Part shown: one piece after another, positions 1 to 5,585 of the stretch | Position numbering within the stretch: position 1 is the stretch's first letter | Layout of the letters: every line of letters starts with the position of its first letter | NCBI GenBank assembly: GCA_031276055.1 | Contig: JAISNW010000002.1 | Coordinates: 1-5,585, forward strand | Reading direction: 5' to 3' | DNA: 5,585 nucleotides | DNA from: Deferribacteraceae bacterium | Lineage (GTDB): Bacteria > Chrysiogenota > Deferribacteres > Deferribacterales > JAISNW01 | The notes under the pieces: model-generated | Seen by the model: the letters and a program-made list of their open reading frames with translations, nothing else | The model's database searches: none | What the model was told of the DNA's origin: nothing | Program-made: the position numbers and the translations under genes

Positions 1-1355
1 ATCAAGGGGTCGGCTTTGAGCTTTTTGATGATGCTAGTTTAGGCATGACAGAGTTTATGCAAAATGTCAACTATCAAAGAGCTCTGCAAGGGGAGCTCAT
101 GCGCTCTATAACAGCTCTAAATGAAGTGGTTGAAGCGAAGGTGCATATCTCTGTCCCAAAAGAGCGCATCTTTACCGAAAGCAGTGAAGAATCTAAGGCT
201 TCGGTGGTTGTGCGCCTAATGCCGGGTGCATCCCTTAAAGAAGATCAGGTGCGCGCTATAACCCACCTCGTGGCATCCGCCGTGCGAGGCTTAAAGCCGG
301 AGGGCGTTCAGGTTATGGACACCAACGGCAACCTCCTTAGCGAATTTATGACAGAAGATAGGGAGGCGCTGCATCAAACCCAAACCCAGATCGACCAGCA
401 GCGGCAGATTGAGAAAGATTTAGAGAGCAGGCTCTATGGGCTTTTAGCAAAGACGACCGGCACAGATAGATTTGTTGCGCGGGTAAATATCGATATGGAT
501 TTCAACAAGAAAGATATAACCAAAGAGGAGTATGGAGATACCCCTGTTTTACGCTCACAACACACCCTTGAAGTGAACTCCTCTAACAATGGGCAAGCTC
601 CTCAAGGGGTGCCTGGCGTTGAATCCAACCTTGCAGAGCCTGATCTGTTGATAAATGGTATTTTGAGCGAGTTTTCAAAGAGCGAGGAAACTCAAAATTT
701 TGAAATATCTAAAACCATCACGCGGGAACTCGTTACAAGCGGAGTCGTCAAACGTTTAGTGGTAAGCGTTGTTGTTGACGATAAACCTGAACAGATAGAA
801 GAAAACGGCGTGAAAAGGGTTGTAAAACGCCCCCGCACAGACGAAGAACTGGCGCGCCTTAGAACAGCGGTTGCATCCGCCGTCGGTTTTAACGCCGAAC
901 GCGGCGATGTTGTGGATGTTACTAATATATCGTTTGACACCTCTGAAGAGTGGGGGGAAACAGCGATAGCGGAAAAGGAACAGATTATGGAATGGGTGAC
1001 GGCGGTTGCTAAATATGCAGCGGCGATAATTATCTTAGTGCTCTTCTACCTCCTCTTTGTGCGTCCGATACTGCGCAGACTTGACAGCGCTAAAGAGATT
1101 GACGAAGAGTTGTTAGGGGAATCCGCCATAGATGCTCAGCTTTCAAGTTTAGATATATCTGTGGGCGGCGAATCAGGCTTTCCCAAGACCGTTGAGGAGC
1201 TGGAGCGGGAGATAGAATCTGAGCTTGACGAGAGCATTCCAGTGGACGTAGAGGCGGTCAAATCAAAAGTTATGCTTAAAAAGATCGAGGAAACCTCTAA
1301 TGAAGACCCTGAAATGGTGGCAAACCTCTTAAAAGCTATGATAAAAGGGAATTAG
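1..1355 (+). CDS. fliF: Flagellar MS-ring protein FliF, 5' truncated by window edge
   Basis: FliF forms the MS ring in the inner membrane, the base on which the flagellar rotor, rod and export gate assemble. The frame is already open at the left edge (first whole codon at base 3), and the residues before the first visible Met (QGVGFELFDDASLGM) are family-typical, so the true start lies upstream. From where this motif usually falls, I infer that roughly 90-100 residues are missing, including the first membrane helix. Visible in order: the YscJ/FliF-type ring-building region with NYQRALQGEL, then KVHISVPKERIF; the FliF-specific region with PGVESNL and NFEISKTITRE; a hydrophobic helix at about 1005-1064 (AAAIIILVLFYLLFV) followed by basic residues; and an acidic cytoplasmic tail ending VANLLKAMIKGN, which fits the FliG-binding segment. 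The total length would be about 550 aa, normal for FliF. The stop lies 1 base before the fliG start. Identification is very secure, and the flagellar neighbours exclude a type III secretion SctJ homologue. Confidence 0.97.
   Translation, partial: QGVGFELFDDASLGMTEFMQNVNYQRALQGELMRSITALNEVVEAKVHISVPKERIFTESSEESKASVVVRLMPGASLKEDQVRAITHLVASAVRGLKPEGVQVMDTNGNLLSEFMTEDREALHQTQTQIDQQRQIEKDLESRLYGLLAKTTGTDRFVARVNIDMDFNKKDITKEEYGDTPVLRSQHTLEVNSSNNGQAPQGVPGVESNLAEPDLLINGILSEFSKSEETQNFEISKTITRELVTSGVVKRLVVSVVVDDKPEQIEENGVKRVVKRPRTDEELARLRTAVASAVGFNAERGDVVDVTNISFDTSEEWGETAIAEKEQIMEWVTAVAKYAAAIIILVLFYLLFVRPILRRLDSAKEIDEELLGESAIDAQLSSLDISVGGESGFPKTVEELEREIESELDESIPVDVEAVKSKVMLKKIEETSNEDPEMVANLLKAMIKGN
1346..1350 (+). 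promoter_or_regulatory. Ribosome binding site of fliG
   Basis: AGGGA inside the last codons of fliF lies 6 bases before the ATG at 1357, a good Shine-Dalgarno match and spacing. It supports that ATG as the fliG start and shows that the site is embedded in the upstream gene. Confidence 0.6.
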
Positions 1356-1356
1356 T

Positions 1357-2391
1357 ATGGCTAAAGATAATTTACAATCCCTTTTGGGCGTCAATACAAC
1401 CAGCCAAGGGATGCGCAAAGCCGCCGTTCTTATGATTGCGCTGGGCGAAGAGCTTTCTTCAAAGATAATGGCTTTTTTAGACGATGAGGAGGTAGCCGAC
1501 CTCTCCAAAGAGATCGCCTTAACAAAGGTTGTTCCTCCCGAGCAGATAGATGACATCATAGAAGAGTTCTATAATATGATGCTCGCTAAAAAGTTCATCG
1601 CCAAAGGGGGTTTGGAATACGCTAAATCTGTTCTGGTGAAGTCGCTCGGACCTGAACGCGCTAGAAAGATCATAGACCGCCTTACAAAGATGTTGGAGCA
1701 GTCCAGCGGTTTTGAATTTTTGACCAAGATAGATCCGAAACAGCTTGCAAAGTTTATAATGAACGAACACCCGCAGACTATAGCCTTGATCCTTGCGCAC
1801 CTTGATCCATCCCACGCTGCGGAGTCCATGTCGCAGCTGCCGGAGGAGCTTAAAGCTGAAGTAGCGGTGAGGATAGCGAATCTTCAAGATATATCGCCCA
1901 CTGTTGTAAAAACTCTCTCAAAGGTGTTAGAAGAGCGCTTTGAAGCCTTATCTTCTTACAATGTGGAGGTAGGGGGCGTTAAATCTGTAGCGGAAATCTT
2001 TAACCGCATGGATAGGGTGAACAGCAAGGCGACCCTTGACCGTTTAGAAAAGGATGCCCCCGAGCTTGTTGCAAAGATACGCGACATGATGTTTGTTTTT
2101 GATGATATTAAACTTTTGGGCAAAGCTGCTATTCAAGAGATTCTAAAAAAGGCGGACAAAAAGGTGCTTACCTTTGCCCTCAAGGGAGCGGATGAAGATA
2201 CAAAGAACAGGTTCTTTGAAAATATGTCCAAACGGGCTGTGGAAAATATGATGGAGGAGATGGAGTATATGGGGCCCGTCCGCCTAAAAGATGTAGAAAA
2301 GGCGCAGCACGAGATAGTTGCCATCGTCCGTGAACTGGACGAAGAGGGGGTAATAAGCATCGGCGGCGGCGAAGAAGAGGCTTTCGTTTAG
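1357..2391 (+). CDS. fliG: Flagellar motor switch protein FliG
   Basis: FliG is the rotor protein of the C ring. It binds FliF through its N-terminal domain and FliM through its middle and C-terminal domains, and it meets the MotA stator to produce torque. The 344 aa length is normal. Visible landmarks: an N-terminal domain opening with RKAAVLMIALGEE (residues 20-32); the EHPQTIA motif of the middle domain (137-143), which contacts FliM; the MFVF motif at 245-248, the hinge of the C-terminal domain; and the torque helix. Aligning by eye to the E. coli charged residues K264, R281, D288, D289 and R297 gives K276, R293, E300, E301 and R309 here, so every charge is kept. The protein therefore looks fully functional. 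The ATG at 1357 follows the fliF stop by one base and has a good ribosome site. The stop directly abuts the fliH start. The C-terminus (IGGGEEEAFV) is typical of the family. Confidence 0.98.
   Translation: MAKDNLQSLLGVNTTSQGMRKAAVLMIALGEELSSKIMAFLDDEEVADLSKEIALTKVVPPEQIDDIIEEFYNMMLAKKFIAKGGLEYAKSVLVKSLGPERARKIIDRLTKMLEQSSGFEFLTKIDPKQLAKFIMNEHPQTIALILAHLDPSHAAESMSQLPEELKAEVAVRIANLQDISPTVVKTLSKVLEERFEALSSYNVEVGGVKSVAEIFNRMDRVNSKATLDRLEKDAPELVAKIRDMMFVFDDIKLLGKAAIQEILKKADKKVLTFALKGADEDTKNRFFENMSKRAVENMMEEMEYMGPVRLKDVEKAQHEIVAIVRELDEEGVISIGGGEEEAFV
2376..2380 (+). promoter_or_regulatory. Probable ribosome binding site of fliH
   Basis: AGAGG within the end of fliG lies 11 bases before the fliH ATG at 2392, slightly far but usable. 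The fliG stop codon touches the fliH start, so translational coupling probably adds to initiation here. Confidence 0.4.
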
Positions 2392-3477
2392 ATGAAGATT
2401 ATAAAAGGCGGTTCAGGGTTAAATATCAAGCCATACAGCATTGAGGAGTTCAGCGCCCCCACAGAGCCGGGAGAGCGAAATTACACCCTTGCTTCTTTTG
2501 GAGATGAAAAATCTATCCAAGAGAGGGCGGCGGATAATAGGTTAAAAGCGAGCGGCGCGGCGGTGTTTGCATCCCCTCCGATGAAACGAAAAAGCCTATT
2601 CTCTTCCTATAATGATGATGAAGATACGGGGATATTTAACTCCTATGTTACCCATAAGCCGCCCGATGAAAGCGCTGATAAAACCGAATCCCAGAGGCTT
2701 TTAGAGCAGATATTTTCTCAAGATTTGACCCAAACCGGCGGCGGGGGTGATTTCCAAGATTTTAGCTTCCATGAGGAAGAACCTGAAAATCTGAATATAC
2801 TCCCTTCCCAGAAAGATATAGTGGAAAAAAACTTAGAGCTTCAGCAGTTAGAGGATGAGAAGAACGAACTTCTTAAACAGATAGATGAGCTGAATTCTCA
2901 GAACTCCCAACTCCTATCTGAAAATAGAGAGCTTGAGGCAAAGTTGGCGGAGACGCCCTCCCTCTGCGAAAAAGCCAAAAATGAGGGCTATCAAGCCGCT
3001 AAAAAGGATTTTGACAGGATGCAGAGAGCCGTTTATGAGGCAGATAAGGCGGATTACCTCCAAAAGATGCAGGAGAGTTGGGAGGCGGCTGCGCAGGAAA
3101 TTAAAAAGGTAGACGAAAAGATAGCCGAGATAGATGAACTGATGCCTGATATAGTTCTAGGATATGTGAAAGATATTGTTGGAACAGAGAGGGTGCTTAA
3201 TGACGGTATAATAGTAAATGTGGTCCGCCAAGCCCTTGACCACCTGAAAGATTTGCAACAGATAGTTTTTAGCGTTAATGCCGCCGATGCTCAGATAATA
3301 GCGGAAAAATTCCCGCAATACGGCGTTTCCATCGATGCGGCTGTCCCTAAAGGTTCTGTTAAAGTCCGCACCAAGATAGGCGAGGTGAGCCTGAGCATAG
3401 ATAATTGGATGGAAAATCTTCGTAAACAGATAGATGAACAACTTACAGCTGCTAAAGCAGATCAAGCTAAAGAATGA
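2392..3477 (+). CDS. fliH: Flagellar export apparatus protein FliH (long form)
   Basis: FliH binds the FliI ATPase, holds it in check and links it to the C ring (FliN) and the export gate (FlhA); it corresponds to the peripheral stalk of F- and V-type ATPases. The C-terminal 110 or so residues are the recognisable part: MPDIVLGYVKDIVG (251-264), VVRQALDHLKDLQQIVFSVN (277-296) and GSVKVRTKIGEVSLSIDNWM (321-340), the usual FliH/SctL C-terminal domain. Before it, about 140-185 is a strongly charged, Leu/Glu/Lys-rich stretch that reads as a coiled coil, followed by NEGYQAAK (197-204), a weak version of the glycine-spaced repeat of FliH. At 361 aa it is clearly longer than the about 235 aa enterobacterial protein. 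The extra length is a polar, low-complexity N-terminal region (about 1-140) with no domain I recognise. The ATG directly follows the fliG stop. The last 44 bases overlap fliI. Position between fliG and fliI confirms the identity. Confidence 0.92.
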   Translation: MKIIKGGSGLNIKPYSIEEFSAPTEPGERNYTLASFGDEKSIQERAADNRLKASGAAVFASPPMKRKSLFSSYNDDEDTGIFNSYVTHKPPDESADKTESQRLLEQIFSQDLTQTGGGGDFQDFSFHEEEPENLNILPSQKDIVEKNLELQQLEDEKNELLKQIDELNSQNSQLLSENRELEAKLAETPSLCEKAKNEGYQAAKKDFDRMQRAVYEADKADYLQKMQESWEAAAQEIKKVDEKIAEIDELMPDIVLGYVKDIVGTERVLNDGIIVNVVRQALDHLKDLQQIVFSVNAADAQIIAEKFPQYGVSIDAAVPKGSVKVRTKIGEVSLSIDNWMENLRKQIDEQLTAAKADQAKE

Positions 3478-4738
3478 TATAGCTTACAGCGGTTATGTAA
3501 CAAAGATTGTCGGGCTTATTATTGAAGCCGACGGTCCGCTGTTAGGTATAGGCGCCCGCTGTTTGATCTCCACTGCATACGACAGGGCTGTCTCTGCTGA
3601 AATAGTAGGGTTTAAGGAGAATCGCGTGCTTCTTATGCCATACGGCGAAAGTGATGGAATAGCGCCCGGTAGCATCGTTAAGAGCCAGAAGAGAGGGATG
3701 AGCATCACAGTATCTCCCGAAATTTTGGGGAGAATCTTGAACGGGCTAGGCGAGCCGATAGACGGCGGTCCCCCCATTACGTCAGGAACAGCTGTAAATA
3801 TCAATACCAATCCACCCCAACCTATGAAACGTAAAGTTATAAAAGATATTATCTGCACAGGGATAAAGGCGATTGATGGGCTTATCACCACAGGCAGCGG
3901 TCAGCGGGTGGGAATATTTGCGGGCTCCGGCGTAGGCAAAAGCGTTCTGCTTGCCATGATAGCCCGCAACACCAACGCTGATATTAATGTTATCGCTCTG
4001 ATAGGTGAGCGGGGGCGGGAAGTTAAAGAGTTCATCGAGCGCGATCTCGGCGAAGAGGGGTTGAAACGCTCGGTGGTTGTGGTCGCTACAAGCGATCAGG
4101 CGTCTCTAGTGCGTAGAACGGGGGCGTTTATCGCTACAGCTATCGCCGAATACTTTAGGGATCAAGGAAAAAAGGTGATGTTTATGATGGACAGCATCAC
4201 CCGTTTTGCTATGGCGCAGAGGGAGATTGGGCTTGCCGTGGGGGAACCGCCTGCCACTAAAGGCTATACTCCTTCTGTTTTCTCCATCCTGCCAAAACTT
4301 CTTGAACGGGCGGGCAACTGTGAAGGGGAAGGCAGCATCACCGGCCTTTACACCGTTTTGGTGGAAGGGGATGACTTAAACGATCCCATAGCGGACTCTG
4401 TGCGCTCTATAATAGATGGGCATATAGTGCTTGACCGCCTCTTTGCCGCAAGAAACCACTATCCTGCAATAGATGTGCTTTCAAGCGTTTCAAGGTTGAT
4501 GAAAGAGATTGTAAGCGATGAGGTTTTTAATGACGCCGGGCGCTTTCGCGATATCCTTGCAACCTATCGACAGGCGGAAGACCTTGTGAATATCGGCGCA
4601 TATGCGGCAGGTTCAAACCCTAAGATTGACGAGTCGTTAAAAAAGATAAACGATATAAACGCTTTTTTACAGCAGGGTATAGGCACAAATTTTCCCTACC
4701 ATGAAACAACAGCGTTGATTAGAGAGATAGTCGGCTAA
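3434..4738 (+). CDS. fliI: Flagellum-specific export ATPase FliI
   Basis: FliI is the hexameric ATPase of the flagellar type III export apparatus. It hydrolyses ATP on the cytoplasmic side of the gate and helps unload export substrates. The 434 aa length is standard. An N-terminal beta-barrel region (about 17-90, starting SGYVTKIVGLIIEADGP) precedes the catalytic domain. Walker A is AGSGVGKS (163-170), the catalytic glutamate lies in GERGREV (E192), Walker B ends at D253 in VMFMMDS, the EGDDLNDP segment is at 311-318, HYPAIDVLSSVSR holds the probable arginine finger R354, and the C-terminal helical domain follows. All catalytic residues are present. The chosen ATG gives a normal N-terminus but lies 44 bases inside fliH. 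No later ATG precedes the conserved YVTKIVG segment and no clear ribosome site is visible, so translation is probably coupled to fliH. The gene ends in TAATG, sharing one base with fliJ. A type III secretion SctN is excluded by the flagellar context. Confidence 0.98.
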   Translation: MNNLQLLKQIKLKNDIAYSGYVTKIVGLIIEADGPLLGIGARCLISTAYDRAVSAEIVGFKENRVLLMPYGESDGIAPGSIVKSQKRGMSITVSPEILGRILNGLGEPIDGGPPITSGTAVNINTNPPQPMKRKVIKDIICTGIKAIDGLITTGSGQRVGIFAGSGVGKSVLLAMIARNTNADINVIALIGERGREVKEFIERDLGEEGLKRSVVVVATSDQASLVRRTGAFIATAIAEYFRDQGKKVMFMMDSITRFAMAQREIGLAVGEPPATKGYTPSVFSILPKLLERAGNCEGEGSITGLYTVLVEGDDLNDPIADSVRSIIDGHIVLDRLFAARNHYPAIDVLSSVSRLMKEIVSDEVFNDAGRFRDILATYRQAEDLVNIGAYAAGSNPKIDESLKKINDINAFLQQGIGTNFPYHETTALIREIVG

Positions 4739-5181
4739 TGCAAAAGCGGTTCAAGCTGCAAAAGGTTTTAGAATACCGCAGCATTATGTTGGAAAAAGAG
4801 AAGGCGCATACCGCCGCGCTTATTCAAGAAGAGCGAAATATTGCGCGCATTATCCGTGAGATGGGGGTTGAGATAAAGGCAAAACGTGAAGAGGCGGACA
4901 GCTGCGGCACAGATTTTATTATGGCGGGCTTATACAGAAACTATATCGACCATTTAGAGATGCTGAGAAATGCAGAGCAGAAAAAATTAGCGGAACACCG
5001 CCAACTCTTGCATAAACAGAAAAACCTCACCATCGCCGCCTATAAGCGCAAACAGGTGATGGACAAGTTGAAAGATAAACATGCCGTCGAATACGGCAAA
5101 TACATTGATAAAGAGGAAACCAAAGCCGCAGAGGATATGGTAACCACACGGCGGGCGGCAAAGCTCGATGAGGAGGATTAA
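4738..5181 (+). CDS. fliJ: Flagellar export protein FliJ
   Basis: FliJ is a small antiparallel coiled-coil protein that sits in the FliI hexamer like the gamma stalk of F1 and connects it to FlhA. This 147 aa product has the usual length and layout: FKLQKVLEYRS near the start (residues 5-15), a long Glu/Lys/Arg-rich helix, a short break near DSCGTDF (54-60), the YIDHLEML segment (69-76), then a second charged helix with KRKQVMDKLKDKHAVEY (103-119). It has no membrane segment and almost no aromatic core, as expected of a two-helix coiled coil. FliJ sequences diverge fast, so position after fliI carries much of the weight. The start ATG shares its A with the fliI stop (TAATG), which implies stop-restart coupling. 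The last codons contain an AGGAGG sequence. This is the last flagellar gene visible; base composition changes immediately after it. Confidence 0.9.
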   Translation: MQKRFKLQKVLEYRSIMLEKEKAHTAALIQEERNIARIIREMGVEIKAKREEADSCGTDFIMAGLYRNYIDHLEMLRNAEQKKLAEHRQLLHKQKNLTIAAYKRKQVMDKLKDKHAVEYGKYIDKEETKAAEDMVTTRRAAKLDEED

Positions 5182-5184
5182 AGG
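5180..5184 (+). promoter_or_regulatory. Probable ribosome binding site of the endonuclease-like gene
   Basis: AAAGG, overlapping the fliJ stop codon, lies 9 bases before the ATG at 5194 and favours that start over the in-frame ATG at 5200. A stronger AGGAGG at 5171-5176 is 17 bases away, too far for normal use with this ATG. No promoter-like or terminator-like element was seen in the 12-base gap after fliJ. Confidence 0.45.
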
Positions 5185-5193
5185 TAACAAATT

Positions 5194-5585
5194 ATGAAAA
5201 TGCTAAACCTTATAAATATTAAGGAAAATAATGGTAAAATATTCTATTTTAAAGACGTTATTGAAAGTATAGAAAGCCATATGGTTATTCCATTTAACAA
5301 CGATGAGATGCTAACATTATTAAAACAAGCTGCAGACAACACAGTCACGACAATAAACAATGCTCCGTTATTCAACGGACGCCCCAATGAATTTGGCAAT
5401 TTAGTCCAACACCCGTGAATTCTTGTGGAAAAGCAAAGGAGTCTGGGTATCCTGACGGTTTTATAGATTTTCAAGGATTTTATTGCTACATTGAGGTTAA
5501 AACATACGAACATACAAAGAAACAACAAACTTTAAGGTCATTTTTTTATTCACCTTCCCCAACTTCAAAGATCACAAGGGATGCT
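5194..5585 (+). pseudogene. Frameshifted type II restriction endonuclease-like gene (PD-(D/E)XK), 3' end outside window
   Basis: Two frames together look like one nuclease. Frame A starts at ATG 5194 and gives 74 residues (MKMLNLINIKENNGK...), including LFNGRPNEFGNLV, before the TGA at 5416-5418. Frame B is open from 5391 to the window end and reads NSCGKAKESGYPDGFIDF, then CYIEVKTYEH and LRSFFYSPSPTSKITRDA. Frame B holds a textbook PD-(D/E)XK core: P and D at 5451-5456, twelve residues, then E, V and K at 5493-5501. The GK..SGYPD lead-in and the RSF.YSPS follow-on resemble type II restriction endonucleases, as I remember them. I cannot name the family or recognition site. A loss of one base (or 3n+1 bases) between 5391 and 5418 would join the frames; a sequencing error is possible. 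GC is about 35%, well below the flagellar genes, suggesting transfer. The alternative is two overlapping genes joined at GTGA (5415-5418). Nuclease identity is moderately sure; the break is directly seen. Confidence 0.7.
5391..5418 (+). other. Interval containing the reading-frame break in the endonuclease-like gene
   Basis: The downstream frame has its last stop (TGA) at 5388-5390 and the upstream frame ends at TGA 5416-5418, so the frames can only be joined inside this stretch. The shift needed is -1 in reading terms, equal to restoring one lost base or 3n+1 lost bases. No canonical X XXY YYZ slippery heptamer is present, and the only short homopolymers are TTT and CCC. Confidence 0.7.

Noticed and set aside
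1519..1887. Antisense open frame of 122 codons across fliG
   Set aside because: It lies wholly opposite a fully conserved fliG, its product is unlike any protein I know, and no ribosome site or independent context supports it. The other - strand frames over fliF, fliG, fliH, fliI and fliJ are rejected for the same reason.
3474..3482. ATGA overlap at the fliH stop as the fliI start
   Set aside because: This ATG is in a different frame from fliI and reaches a TAG after two codons.
5362..5382. Hairpin TCCGTT-ATTC-AACGGA (6 bp stem at 5364-5379, extendable past a one-base bulge) as terminator or frameshift stimulator
   Set aside because: It sits inside the conserved coding frame, has no following T tract, and lies upstream rather than downstream of the frame break, so it fits neither a terminator nor a frameshift stimulator. 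Probably chance.
5397..5403. CAATTTA as a programmed -1 slippery site
   Set aside because: The first three bases are CAA rather than a homopolymer triplet, so it does not meet the X XXY YYZ rule, and no stem or pseudoknot is evident downstream.
5244..5528. Antisense open frame of 94 codons over the endonuclease-like gene
   Set aside because: It is opposite the PD...EVK coding frame, and its product is Ser/Ile/Leu/Phe-rich as expected from the complement of AT-rich coding DNA. No supporting signal was found.
5541..5547. Run of seven T as the site of the frameshift or as a terminator tract
   Set aside because: The frame reads through it sensibly (RSFFYSPS) and the break lies well upstream. 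No GC-rich stem precedes it.

Overview
The window holds the middle of a bacterial flagellar basal-body and export operon. Five genes lie head to tail on the + strand: fliF (5' end cut by the window edge), fliG, fliH, fliI and fliJ. After them comes the start of an unrelated, AT-rich gene that looks like a broken type II restriction endonuclease and runs off the right edge. No gene on the - strand is convincing. I see no RNA gene, CRISPR array or insertion sequence.

The organism is a flagellated bacterium of moderate GC; hand-counted 60-base lines in the flagellar genes give about 48-55%. Codon use is rich in ATA for Ile and AGA/AGG for Arg. The fliF-fliG-fliH-fliI-fliJ order is widespread in Gram-negative and deep-branching phyla. 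The general look would suit lineages such as Deferribacterota, Nitrospirota or Desulfobacterota, but the sequence alone does not fix the phylum.

Layout: 1-1355 is FliF (MS ring), 1357-2391 FliG (rotor switch), 2392-3477 FliH (regulator of the export ATPase), 3434-4738 FliI (export ATPase) and 4738-5181 FliJ (ATPase stalk). Junctions are extremely tight: a 1-base gap, no gap, a 44-base overlap and a 1-base overlap. This implies one transcript and coupled translation. FliF anchors the rotor and recruits FliG through its C-terminal tail. FliG carries the charged surface that meets the stator. FliH, FliI and FliJ form the soluble, F1-like ATPase complex under the export gate.

From 5194 the character changes: GC falls to about 35% (125 of 360 bases over 5221-5580). 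One reading frame gives the N-terminal 74 residues of a protein and then stops at 5416-5418. A second frame, open from 5391 to the window end, carries a PD-(D/E)XK nuclease core (PD, twelve residues, then EVK). The simplest reading is a horizontally acquired restriction endonuclease gene, disabled by a small out-of-frame deletion, lying directly behind the flagellar operon. This is the only non-routine part of the window. I found no evidence for a wholly new system.
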